A stretch of 48,890 nucleotides of DNA, taken from positions 1 through 48,890 of the forward strand of contig CABYIR010000002.1 of NCBI GenBank assembly GCA_902518955.1. Reading direction: 5' to 3'. Positions 41,528-48,890 of the stretch are shown piece after piece (within the stretch, counting starts at the first letter, position 1; the number at the start of each line of letters is the position of its first letter). Both the position numbers and the translations under genes were made by a program. A model generated the notes under the pieces. The model did not search any database. It was not told the DNA's origin and saw nothing but the letters and a program-made list of their open reading frames with translations. This DNA comes from an uncultured Pelagibacteraceae bacterium (GTDB lineage: Bacteria > Pseudomonadota > Alphaproteobacteria > Pelagibacterales > AG-422-B15).

Positions 41528-42461
41528 AGTTTTAATTGCCGATAACGTATCTGACGTTGTATGCGAAATCTTTGATACAAATAATATTGAGTATGAAAAA
41601 AAAGTAGGTTTATCGGAGGACGAATTATCGGCAGAAATTAAAGGATATGAGGGACTTTTAATTAGATCTGCCGTTACTGTTACAAAAAAAATCATAGAAT
41701 CTTCAGATACCTTAAAAGTAATTGGTCGACCTGGTGTTGGAGTTGATAATGTCGATTTACAAGCATCGTCTGAAAAAAATATTGTTGTTATGAATACTCC
41801 TCTTGGAAATGTTCAAGCAACAGCAGAGTTAACATTTGGAATAATTCATTCATTGATGAGAAAAATACATATTGCAAATTCATCAATGCATAACAAAAAA
41901 TGGGAAAAGAAAAAACTTATTGGAAATGAATTATTGGGTAAAAATATTGCAATCATTGGATTTGGCAATATAGGAAAAAAAGTTGCTGATTTTGCTCATG
42001 CTTATGGCATGAATATCATAGTTGTTAGTGAGACAGCTTCAAGTGGCGATATAGATTATCTTAATGCTAAAGTTATGAAGTTTGATGATATGCTTTCTGA
42101 AGCAGACATTATTACATTTCATAACAAGCTATCTGAAAAATCTAAGTATATTATTAATTCTGAAAGTCTTAAACAAATGAAAAAAAATTCAATTGTTATT
42201 AATTGTGCAAGAGGCGGAATCGTAAATGAAGTTGATATGAAAGAGTCTTTAGAAAAAGAAATAATATCAGGTTATGGGTGTGATGTTTATGAAGAAGAGC
42301 CGCAAGCAAACTCTATATTTTGTGGAATGAATAATGTTGTAATGACTCCTCATATAGGAGCTGGAACATCTGAGGCTCAAGAAAAAGTTGCAGTACAAAT
42401 TGCTGAGCAGGTTTCTGATTATTTGATTAACAATAATATAGTTAATCAAGTAAAACCATAA
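41520..42461 (+). CDS. serA: D-3-phosphoglycerate dehydrogenase, short form without ACT domain
   Basis: SerA oxidises 3-phosphoglycerate, the committed step of serine synthesis. The D-2-hydroxyacid dehydrogenase layout is complete: RPGVGVDNVDLQA, NAD-binding GFGNIGKKVADFA, catalytic Arg231 (CARGGIVNE), Glu260 (EEEPQ) and His278 (TPHIGAGT). At 313 residues it lacks the C-terminal regulatory domains that give serine feedback inhibition in longer SerA proteins. The start is GTG, inside the end of serC; starting MPKVLIAD is family-like. Confidence 0.9.
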   Translation: MPKVLIADNVSDVVCEIFDTNNIEYEKKVGLSEDELSAEIKGYEGLLIRSAVTVTKKIIESSDTLKVIGRPGVGVDNVDLQASSEKNIVVMNTPLGNVQATAELTFGIIHSLMRKIHIANSSMHNKKWEKKKLIGNELLGKNIAIIGFGNIGKKVADFAHAYGMNIIVVSETASSGDIDYLNAKVMKFDDMLSEADIITFHNKLSEKSKYIINSESLKQMKKNSIVINCARGGIVNEVDMKESLEKEIISGYGCDVYEEEPQANSIFCGMNNVVMTPHIGAGTSEAQEKVAVQIAEQVSDYLINNNIVNQVKP

Positions 42462-42466
42462 GTTAT

Positions 42467-43189
42467 ATGAATCTAGTTTTAATCAGACATGGTAAAAGTG
42501 TTTGGAATTTAGAAAATAAATTCACCGGATGGTATGATATCGAGTTGGCTCCAGAGGGTATGATTGAAGCAGAAAAAGCTGCATCTTTTTTAGCAGATAA
42601 TGAATTTAAACCAGACGTATGTTTTACCTCATATCTTCAACGCGCAAATAAGACTCTTGAAATTATTTTAAATCATATGCCAGTAACGATGATTAAAGAT
42701 ATTGAAATTATTAAGTCGTGGAAACTTAATGAAAGACATTATGGAGCATTACAAGGTCTTAATAAAGATGATACAAAAAATAAATATGGAGAACAGAAAT
42801 TTTTAGAATGGAGAAGAAGCTATAATATTCCCCCTCCAATTTTAGATGAAGATAGCACAATGAATCCAAAAAAAGATCTAATTTATGAGAATGAGAATAT
42901 AGATGAACTTCCTTTAACTGAATGTTTAAAAGATACGTATGATAGAGTAGTTCCATATTGGACAAGTGAAATTAAGCCACTAATTTTAGAAAAAGATGTC
43001 ATGATTGCTGCTCATGGAAACAGTTTAAGAGCATTATGTAAATTTTTGTTTGATATTGAAGATGTTGATATTGTAAATCTGGAAATTCCTACCGGAAATC
43101 CATTATTGATTAATTTAGATAAAAGTTGCAAAATACTTTCAGCAAGATATCTTGACAGCTCTAGGGCTGAAAATTTGCCAAAAATTTAA
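42467..43189 (+). CDS. gpmA: 2,3-bisphosphoglycerate-dependent phosphoglycerate mutase
   Basis: GpmA interconverts 3- and 2-phosphoglycerate. LVLIRHGKSVWNLENKFTGW with the phosphohistidine, NERHYGALQGLNK, and AAHGNSLRAL with the second histidine are intact. Length is 240 residues. It follows serA after 5 nt, so the glycolytic pool of 3-phosphoglycerate and its diversion to serine are encoded side by side. Confidence 0.95.
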   Translation: MNLVLIRHGKSVWNLENKFTGWYDIELAPEGMIEAEKAASFLADNEFKPDVCFTSYLQRANKTLEIILNHMPVTMIKDIEIIKSWKLNERHYGALQGLNKDDTKNKYGEQKFLEWRRSYNIPPPILDEDSTMNPKKDLIYENENIDELPLTECLKDTYDRVVPYWTSEIKPLILEKDVMIAAHGNSLRALCKFLFDIEDVDIVNLEIPTGNPLLINLDKSCKILSARYLDSSRAENLPKI

Positions 43190-43206
43190 AATTATAAGGA
43201 TTTTTT

Positions 43207-44379
43207 ATGACTGAAGTTTATATCACAGCTGCCACTCGAACCGGGGTAGGTTCATTCAACGGTTCACTAGCATCATTACCAGCACACGATTTAGGAAAAA
43301 TTGTAATTAATGAAACAATTAAAAAAGCTGGTGTTGATCAATCTGAAGTAGATGAGGTAATTATGGGCCAAGTTTTAGCAGCTGGTACAGGACAAAATCC
43401 AGCAAGACAAGCATCAATGAATGCAGGCATTTCAAAAGAAACTCCGGCATGGGTTGTTAATCAAGTATGTGGTTCTGGATTAAGAAGCGTTGCATTGGGT
43501 TATCAATCGATAAGAAACAATGATGCAAATATAATTATTGCGGGTGGGCAAGAAAGTATGAGTCAATCACCTCATTGTATGCATCTTAGAAATGGAACTA
43601 AAATGGGTGATACTCAGATGATTGATACAATGATAAAGGATGGTCTATGGGATGCTTTTAATGGTTACCATATGGGAACCACTGCTGAAAATGTTGCGCA
43701 ACAGTGGCAGATTACAAGAGATCAGCAAGATGAATTTGCTTTTAATTCTCAATCAAAAGCAAGTAAGGCAAAAGCAGATGGATTATTTAAAGATGAAATT
43801 ACAGCTGTTGAAATCAAAACAAGAAAAGAAACAATCATTTTTGATCATGATGAATATATCAAAGACAGTGTACAATTAGAGAAATTATCAACTCTTCGTC
43901 CAGCGTTTGCAAAGGATGGAACAGTTACTGCTGCCAATGCTAGTGGTATTAACGATGGAGCCGCAGCTATGACTCTCATGAATGAGTCAGAATTAAAAAA
44001 TAGAAATATAGAGCCAATGGCAAGAATAGTTTCATGGGCTAGCGCTGGAGTAGATCCATCAATAATGGGTACAGGTCCTATACCAGCAAGCAGAAGAGCA
44101 TTAGAAAAAGCTGGATGGTCAATTAATGATTTAGATTTAATTGAGTCTAATGAAGCTTTTGCGGCTCAATCTTGTGCTGTAAATAAAGAATTAGGTTGGG
44201 ATACCTCTAAAGTTAATGTGAATGGTGGTGCAATTGCGATTGGACATCCAATCGGCGCATCTGGCACACGAATATTGGTAACTTTACTTCATCAAATGAA
44301 AAAACAAGATGCTAAAAAGGGCCTTGCTACTTTATGTATTGGTGGCGGCATGGGAATAGCACTTTGCGTTGAAAGATAA
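43207..44379 (+). CDS. phaA: Acetyl-CoA acetyltransferase (beta-ketothiolase)
   Basis: This thiolase condenses two acetyl-CoA to acetoacetyl-CoA or catalyses the reverse. The nucleophilic cysteine is in NQVCGSGLRSVALG, and the other active-site elements are NVNGGAIAIGHPIGASGTR and CIGGGMGIALC. The first residues TEVYITAATRTGVGSFNGSL are of the biosynthetic PhaA/AtoB type. Length is 390 residues. It is followed 18 nt later by the acetoacetyl-CoA reductase gene; no phaC synthase is in the window. Confidence 0.93.
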   Translation: MTEVYITAATRTGVGSFNGSLASLPAHDLGKIVINETIKKAGVDQSEVDEVIMGQVLAAGTGQNPARQASMNAGISKETPAWVVNQVCGSGLRSVALGYQSIRNNDANIIIAGGQESMSQSPHCMHLRNGTKMGDTQMIDTMIKDGLWDAFNGYHMGTTAENVAQQWQITRDQQDEFAFNSQSKASKAKADGLFKDEITAVEIKTRKETIIFDHDEYIKDSVQLEKLSTLRPAFAKDGTVTAANASGINDGAAAMTLMNESELKNRNIEPMARIVSWASAGVDPSIMGTGPIPASRRALEKAGWSINDLDLIESNEAFAAQSCAVNKELGWDTSKVNVNGGAIAIGHPIGASGTRILVTLLHQMKKQDAKKGLATLCIGGGMGIALCVER

Positions 44380-44397
44380 ATCAATAAAGGAGATAAA

Positions 44398-45120
44398 ATG
44401 ACAAAGACTGCATTAGTTACAGGTGGAACAAGAGGTATCGGTGCTTCTGTTTCTATTTCTTTGAAGAAAGCAGGATATAATGTTGCCGCTACATATAATT
44501 CAAATACAGAGAAGGCAAATGCGTTTGCCTCAGAGCATGGAATCGAAGTTTTCCAGTGGAATGTCGCAGACTCTGCTGCTTGTGAAGCTGGAGTAAAACA
44601 AGTTCAAGACAAGATGGGCTCAATTGATATTCTTATTAATAATGCAGGAATATCTAAAGCTTCTATGGCCCATAAAATGTCTGTAGAACAGTGGGATGAT
44701 GTAATTCGAACTGACCTCGATTCTGTATTTTATATGACTAGATGTGTTCTTGAAGGAATGAGAGAAAAATCTTTTGGACGAATTATTACAATCTCTTCAA
44801 TTAATGGTCAAAAAGGTGAAATGGGACTGATCAATTATAGTGCCGCAAAAGCTGGAGTTTTAGGATTTACAAAGGCACTAGCCCAAGAGACAGCGAGAAA
44901 GAATATTACTGTCAATGCTGTTGCTCCTGGATATATTGATACAGATATTTTAGCTGATGCATCTGAAGATTTCCTTAAAAGTCTTGTAGGAAAAATTCCA
45001 GTAGGAAGGCTCGGAACTGTTGAGGATGTTTCTCGAATTGTTACATTTCTTGCTAGTGATGACGCTGGGTTTATAACTGGATCAACAATTACAGCCAATG
45101 GAGGACAATACTTTACTTAA
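44398..45120 (+). CDS. phaB: Acetoacetyl-CoA reductase
   Basis: PhaB reduces acetoacetyl-CoA to (R)-3-hydroxybutyryl-CoA with NADPH. It is a short-chain dehydrogenase of 240 residues with the cofactor motif TGGTRGIGASVS, NNAG, the catalytic Ser/Tyr/Lys (SSIN...YSAAKAG), and PhaB-type segments such as NGQKGEMGLINYSAAKAG. A clear AAAGGAG precedes the ATG. Its pairing with phaA supports the call over the related FabG. Its last 4 nt overlap the end of gloB on the opposite strand. Confidence 0.92.
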   Translation: MTKTALVTGGTRGIGASVSISLKKAGYNVAATYNSNTEKANAFASEHGIEVFQWNVADSAACEAGVKQVQDKMGSIDILINNAGISKASMAHKMSVEQWDDVIRTDLDSVFYMTRCVLEGMREKSFGRIITISSINGQKGEMGLINYSAAKAGVLGFTKALAQETARKNITVNAVAPGYIDTDILADASEDFLKSLVGKIPVGRLGTVEDVSRIVTFLASDDAGFITGSTITANGGQYFT

Positions 45121-45878
45121 AATGTATCTTTTAGATGCCTTAGGTAAGTAAAAACTTCTAAATCATTTGCTTTATTCATATTTAGATGATTTTTAAAGTT
45201 TTCTTCATTCGACTTTAAAAAAAAATTGAGTTTCTTCTCCGCTTTAATTGTTGTTGGGATAGAGGGTTGTTTTTTATCGTATAATTCTTTTAATGACTCA
45301 ATCTTTTCGCTTAAATCATTATCTTTAATTACTGTTTCTAAAAAAAGAGCATTATTGAGGGTATATTCATGTCCACAGTATACTCTCGTATTCTCTGGTA
45401 AATTTTTTAATTTATTCAATGATTGATACATCATTTCGGGTGTTCCCTCGAAGATTCTACCACATCCTAATGAAAATAAAGTATCGCCTGTAAATACAAT
45501 ATCTTCTGACTGAATGTAGAATGCTATATGACCAATAGTATGCCCAGGAATATCGACAATTTCTGCCTTATATTCATTGAACTTAAAAAATTCTCCCTCT
45601 ATCAAGCAAATATCTATTCCCGGTATTCTATCTTTATCATTTTTATTTCCAACTATCTTTGCTCCGTATTTTTCTTTAAGTTCAATATTTCCACCTACAT
45701 GATCAAAATGATGATGAGTATTTAAAATATATTTTAAATTTAAATTATTTTTTTTGATGAAGTCATCTACTGGTATAAATTCAGAAGGATCAACTACGAA
45801 AGCATTATTTTCACCATCAATACACACATATGAATAGTTATCAGTGCGACATGGAATTATTTCTACTCGTAGTGACAT
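45117..45878 (-). CDS. gloB: Hydroxyacylglutathione hydrolase (glyoxalase II)
   Basis: GloB hydrolyses S-lactoylglutathione in methylglyoxal detoxification. The metallo-beta-lactamase motif THHHFDHVGG, the metal ligands in PGHTIGH and FTGDTLFSLGCGRIFEG, and the glyoxalase-II-type CGHEYTLNNALF are intact. Length is 253 residues. It follows metW after 7 nt and is probably read from the metX promoter as well. Confidence 0.94.
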   Translation of the reverse strand: MSLRVEIIPCRTDNYSYVCIDGENNAFVVDPSEFIPVDDFIKKNNLNLKYILNTHHHFDHVGGNIELKEKYGAKIVGNKNDKDRIPGIDICLIEGEFFKFNEYKAEIVDIPGHTIGHIAFYIQSEDIVFTGDTLFSLGCGRIFEGTPEMMYQSLNKLKNLPENTRVYCGHEYTLNNALFLETVIKDNDLSEKIESLKELYDKKQPSIPTTIKAEKKLNFFLKSNEENFKNHLNMNKANDLEVFTYLRHLKDTF

Positions 45879-45885
45879 AATATAA

Positions 45886-46497
45886 TTATTTTTTAGATAT
45901 TAAAAAAAGCCCTGATTCTGAAAAGTAGCTATCGTAAAGACTCTTGCCTTTGAATTCTTTAAATACCAATTTTCTTAAATCAGCTTTCTTTTCAATTTTA
46001 ATATTTAATCCTTCGCACAAATTTATAAAGTCATTGATAGTGCAAAAATGTAAATTTGGAGTTTCATACCAACTATAGTCTAGTGTACTATTAACAGGCA
46101 TTTCTCTATTAAAAAATAAACTCATAGCTATTGACCAATAGCCAAAATTTGGAAAAGAAACTATTGCTTTACCAGCGATTCTTACCAACTGTTCTAACAC
46201 AACTTTAGGATTTTTAGTTGCTTGCAAAGTGTAAGTTAAAATAGAGTAATCAAATAAATTATCAGGATAATCAAATAGGTCTGTATCTGCATCTCCTTCT
46301 ACAACAGATATTCCTTTGCTTAAACAAATTCTTATTTTGGATTGATCTATTTCCATCCCACGAGCTACCACATTATTATTTAATTTTAAATACTCAATTA
46401 AAGAACCATCACTGCATCCAATATCAATAATATTTGATTTTGAAGTGATAACATCTGAAATTATCTCAAATTCTTTTTTTTTATTAATTAAACTCAT
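45886..46497 (-). CDS. metW: Methionine biosynthesis protein MetW
   Basis: MetW is a class I methyltransferase-like protein that works with MetX in homoserine acylation in several proteobacteria. The SAM-like motif [15 protein letters not shown] and the MetW-specific segments [20 protein letters not shown], and [15 protein letters not shown] are present. I chose the ATG at 46497, which overlaps the metX stop by 4 nt and has a strong GGAGGGAG site (46500-46507); this gives 204 residues. Confidence 0.93.
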   Translation of the reverse strand: MSLINKKKEFEIISDVITSKSNIIDIGCSDGSLIEYLKLNNNVVARGMEIDQSKIRICLSKGISVVEGDADTDLFDYPDNLFDYSILTYTLQATKNPKVVLEQLVRIAGKAIVSFPNFGYWSIAMSLFFNREMPVNSTLDYSWYETPNLHFCTINDFINLCEGLNIKIEKKADLRKLVFKEFKGKSLYDSYFSESGLFLISKK

Positions 46498-47612
46498 AGC
46501 TCCCTCCAAGTTGAACTTATAAAGCCGTTAAGAGCATCAAAGAATTCTGGTTCATCTAATAAAAAAGAGTCATGTCCATTTTCAGTTTCTATTTCTAAAA
46601 AACTTACATCAATACCAAGAGCATTTAGAGTTTTTACTATTTTTTTATTTTCAGATGTTGGATATAGCCAATCACTTGTAAACGAAATGCATAAAACTTT
46701 TGATTTCGTATCTTTAAATGCTTCAATCAATGAGCCATTGCTATTTGCAGTAATATCAAAATAATCCATTGCTCTAGTGATATAAAGATAGCTATTTGCA
46801 TCAAATCGATCAACAAACGAAATACCTTGATGTCTTAAGTAACTTTCAATCTGAAAATCAGCTTTAAATGAATAATCTAATTCATTTTTATCTTGGAGAT
46901 TTCTACCAAATTTTTGATGAAGTGACTCTTTAGAAAGATAAGATATGTGTGCTGCCATTCTTGCAACAGATAAACCTTTTGTTGGTTGATTATCTGTTTT
47001 ATAGTAGTTTCCAGATTGCCAATTTGGATCAGCCATTATTGATTGTCTCGCTAATTCATTTAGTGCAATATTTTGCGCTGAATGATTTACAGAAGTTGCT
47101 ATTGGTATTGCAGAGTGAACATATTCAGGAAATTTTGACAGCCATTCAAGTACAAGCATGCCTCCCATGGATCCACCAGTAACACAGAATAGTTTTTCAA
47201 TTGATAGATAATCAATTAATAACTTTTGTGCTTTCACCATATCAGAAATAGTAATAACAGGAAAATTGAGTCCAAATTCTTTTTGGGTGAGTGGATCAAT
47301 TTCCTTTGGGCCTGTTGAGCCCATACATCCTCCGATAATATTTGGACAGATTACAAAAAATTTATTTGTATCAATTGATTTATCAGGGCCTACTACATTT
47401 GACCACCAGCCTTCTTTTTTTGTAATTGGGTGCTGACTTGCAACATACTGATCTCCAGTTAGAGCATGGCAAATGAGGATTGCATTCGACTTTTGTTCAT
47501 TCAAATTGCCATAAGTAGTATAGGCAATTTTTACGGGACCTAAGCTCTTGCCACAATCAAGAAGTAATGGCCTCTCTTTGCTTGATAATTCAACTATTTT
47601 ATTCTTTTCCAT
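46494..47612 (-). CDS. metX: Homoserine O-acyltransferase
   Basis: MetX acylates homoserine for methionine synthesis. It is an alpha/beta hydrolase with the nucleophile Ser148 in [10 protein letters not shown], Asp in FTSDWLYP and His in NGHDSFLL, and the family motifs CHALTGD and [12 protein letters not shown]. The acyl donor (acetyl- or succinyl-CoA) cannot be decided by eye. I chose the ATG at 47612 over a GTG two codons upstream. Length is 372 residues. A SAM-II riboswitch with a terminator lies in its leader, so it is expected to be shut off when SAM is plentiful. Confidence 0.95.
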   Translation of the reverse strand: MEKNKIVELSSKERPLLLDCGKSLGPVKIAYTTYGNLNEQKSNAILICHALTGDQYVASQHPITKKEGWWSNVVGPDKSIDTNKFFVICPNIIGGCMGSTGPKEIDPLTQKEFGLNFPVITISDMVKAQKLLIDYLSIEKLFCVTGGSMGGMLVLEWLSKFPEYVHSAIPIATSVNHSAQNIALNELARQSIMADPNWQSGNYYKTDNQPTKGLSVARMAAHISYLSKESLHQKFGRNLQDKNELDYSFKADFQIESYLRHQGISFVDRFDANSYLYITRAMDYFDITANSNGSLIEAFKDTKSKVLCISFTSDWLYPTSENKKIVKTLNALGIDVSFLEIETENGHDSFLLDEPEFFDALNGFISSTWREL

Positions 47613-47631
47613 AAACACTTAATCTTTAAAC

Positions 47632-47664
47632 AAAAAAAAACCGCCCAACAACTAAGCTTGGCGG
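47632..47664 (-). terminator. Riboswitch-linked terminator in the metX leader
   Basis: Read on the minus strand, CCGCC (complement of 47660-47664) pairs with GGCGG (complement of 47641-47645), with two further A-T pairs next to it, and is followed by nine Ts (47632-47640). It lies between the SAM-II aptamer and the metX ATG and is most simply the expression platform. Confidence 0.82.
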
Positions 47665-47670
47665 CAATTC

Positions 47671-47726
47671 ACCTTTTTAGCTGTATTTCTTATGCGCCCG
47701 CAAGCTGTACTCAAATCGGCGCAAGT
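47671..47726 (-). promoter_or_regulatory. SAM-II riboswitch controlling metX-metW
   Basis: The minus-strand sequence matches the SAM-II pseudoknot consensus of alphaproteobacterial met genes. P1 is TGCGCC (complement of 47718-47723) with GGCGCA (complement of 47693-47698). The loop starts with the conserved GATTTGA and contains GCTTGCG, then comes ATAAGAAATACAG and the conserved 3' strand AGCTAAAAAGG (complement of 47672-47682). It is followed at once by the terminator. The match in order and spacing is close to the well-known marine metX example. Confidence 0.9.
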
Positions 47727-47729
47727 TAT

Positions 47730-47757
47730 TTTTTACATTTTCCCTAGGATATGTCAA
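47730..47757 (-). promoter_or_regulatory. Promoter of metX-metW-gloB
   Basis: On the minus strand TTGACA (complement of 47752-47757) is followed after 16 bp by TAAAAA (complement of 47730-47735). Transcription would begin right at the 5' edge of the SAM-II aptamer, which is where a riboswitch promoter should be. Confidence 0.6.
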
Positions 47758-47834
47758 TTTTGAAGATTAGCTATATTATTTTTTCAAAGATTTCCTTTAA
47801 ATAATAGCAATATTCACATATCTATAACGGTATC

Positions 47835-48890
47835 ATGAGCGTTACATTAAATAAGATAAAGACATATGAAGGTGGGAAATCTAATATTCCTGGAAAAAAA
47901 AATATAATTAAGCTCTCATCTAATGAGTCACCATTTGGTCCTTCAAGAAAAGTTTTAAAAGCAATTAAACAGGCATCAAAAAAAACAAATCGTTATCCAA
48001 ATTCTGATAGTTTAGATTTAAAGAAAAATATTTCTAAGAGATATAAAGTTCCTTCGAAGAATATATTTGTCGGAAACGGATCTGATGAAATTTTGGGACT
48101 TCTATGTCAGCTATTTTTATCAAAAAATGATGAAGTAATAATTCCAAAACATAGTTTTTTAATGTACGAAATTTACGCATCTATTAATAATGCAAAAATA
48201 AAGTATTCAAACGTTAATGATTACTCCTTTATTGTTGATGATATAATTAAAAAAGTTACAAATAAAACTAAAATTATATTTATCGCGCAACCAAATAACC
48301 CTACGGGAATATATTTAGATAGAAAGAATTTAAGTAAACTATTAAAAAAAATCCCAAAAAGAATAATGGTTGTAATTGATGCAGCTTATTCAGAATTTAT
48401 AAATAACTCAGACTATACTGATGGTTTAAACTTAGTGGTGAAAAATAGAAATATTATAGTTACTCATACATTTTCAAAAATATATGGCCTAGCTAGTTTA
48501 CGATTAGGTTGGTGTGCTGCACCTGAAAGAATAATTAATTTATTAGATAGAATAAGAGGTCCATTTAATGTTAATCAAATTGCCCAAGTTGCTGGGTCAG
48601 CAGCACTAAGTGATTTCAATTATGAAAGAAAAGTAATTAGACATAATACAATTTGGCTAAAAAAGTTTAAAAATGAATTAGCTAAACTCCCAGTCAAGGT
48701 TTATGATAGTCAAGCAAACTTTATATTTATTAAAGTAAGGAATACAACAAAACTTAATAAATATCTTTTATCTAATGGCATCATTGTCCGAACACTTGAT
48801 AATTACGAAATTTTTGATTGTTTAAGAATTTCAATTGGCACAACATCGGAAAATAAGAAATTTTTAAATTTAATAAAAAAATTTTTTGAA
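47835..48890 (+). CDS. hisC: Histidinol-phosphate aminotransferase, 3' end cut by the window
   Basis: HisC is a PLP-dependent fold-I aminotransferase of histidine synthesis that often also serves phenylalanine and tyrosine synthesis. The frame is open from the ATG at 47835 to the last base (352 codons) without a stop. Motifs: LSSNESPFGPSRK, RYPNSDS, FVGNGSDEIL, QPNNPTG, DAAYSEF, the PLP lysine Lys215 in HTFSKIYGLASLRLGW, and FDCLRISIGTTSEN near the end. Family length of about 350-365 suggests that only a few residues are missing. It is divergent from metX; in relatives a cyclohexadienyl dehydrogenase gene often follows, suggesting a role in tyrosine synthesis. Confidence 0.94.
   Translation, partial: MSVTLNKIKTYEGGKSNIPGKKNIIKLSSNESPFGPSRKVLKAIKQASKKTNRYPNSDSLDLKKNISKRYKVPSKNIFVGNGSDEILGLLCQLFLSKNDEVIIPKHSFLMYEIYASINNAKIKYSNVNDYSFIVDDIIKKVTNKTKIIFIAQPNNPTGIYLDRKNLSKLLKKIPKRIMVVIDAAYSEFINNSDYTDGLNLVVKNRNIIVTHTFSKIYGLASLRLGWCAAPERIINLLDRIRGPFNVNQIAQVAGSAALSDFNYERKVIRHNTIWLKKFKNELAKLPVKVYDSQANFIFIKVRNTTKLNKYLLSNGIIVRTLDNYEIFDCLRISIGTTSENKKFLNLIKKFFE

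Noticed and set aside
46498-46509. Alternative TTG start for MetW four codons upstream
   Set aside because: The ATG at 46497 has a strong GGAGGGAG site at the right distance and forms the typical 4-nt overlap with metX.

Overview
This window looks like one contiguous stretch of a compact, AT-rich (roughly one third GC by eye) alphaproteobacterial chromosome, most likely a streamlined marine lineage (relatives of HIMB59/AEGEAN-169 or SAR11-like groups are plausible; the sequence alone does not decide). The reasons are: the order trmD-rplS-leuCDB-asd, an mdh-sucCDAB-lpd TCA operon, an atpHAGDC operon without the Fo genes, a SAM-II riboswitch in front of metX-metW, many 1-, 4- or 11-nt gene overlaps, and hardly any intergenic DNA. 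I see no phage, IS element, CRISPR, rRNA or tRNA.

Layout. 1-10.5 kb (+): the 3' end of trmD, rplS with a long acidic tail, leucine biosynthesis (leuC, leuD, leuB), asd, a fused CitE-type lyase/MaoC hydratase (malyl-CoA lyase + mesaconyl-CoA hydratase), then sdhCDAB. 10.5-12.5 kb: a stand-alone Smr-domain gene (-) and mmsA (+). 12.5-21.2 kb (+): mdh, sucC, sucD, sucA, sucB, lpd, which carry 2-oxoglutarate to succinate and malate to oxaloacetate. 21.2-21.55 kb: the largest gene-free stretch, with a terminator for lpd, a 13-bp inverted repeat and what looks like a small independent transcription unit. 21.5-25 kb (-): a three-gene unit (membrane protein, AGMO/sterol-desaturase-like di-iron hydroxylase, NTF2-like protein), then xerC and a fructose-6-phosphate aldolase-type transaldolase. 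25.1-32 kb (+): priA and atpHAGDC. 32-39 kb (-): a long run transcribed as rplU-rpmA-obgE-proB-proA-nadD-rsfS-rlmH-ctpA-rppH, starting from a good sigma-70-type promoter. 39.1-45.1 kb (+): a DUF1015 gene, serC, serA, gpmA, then acetyl-CoA acetyltransferase and acetoacetyl-CoA reductase. 45.1-47.6 kb (-): metX-metW-gloB. 47.8 kb to the end (+): hisC, cut by the window edge.

How the parts fit together. The window is dominated by central carbon and amino-acid metabolism: nearly all of the oxidative TCA cycle from 2-oxoglutarate to oxaloacetate, Leu, Ser, Pro, Met, Asp-family and His/aromatic steps, and the catalytic F1 half of ATP synthase. Thiolase, acetoacetyl-CoA reductase and the fused lyase/hydratase are the kind of C4/C5 acyl-CoA enzymes used in the ethylmalonyl-CoA pathway, although its signature enzyme (crotonyl-CoA carboxylase/reductase) is not in the window. 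The most unusual items are the possible small RNA unit between lpd and the hydroxylase cluster, the lyase-hydratase fusion, the apparently split AGMO-like system, the DUF1015 protein with a DGHHR motif at the serine locus, and a NadD that stops right after its ISSxxIR motif.
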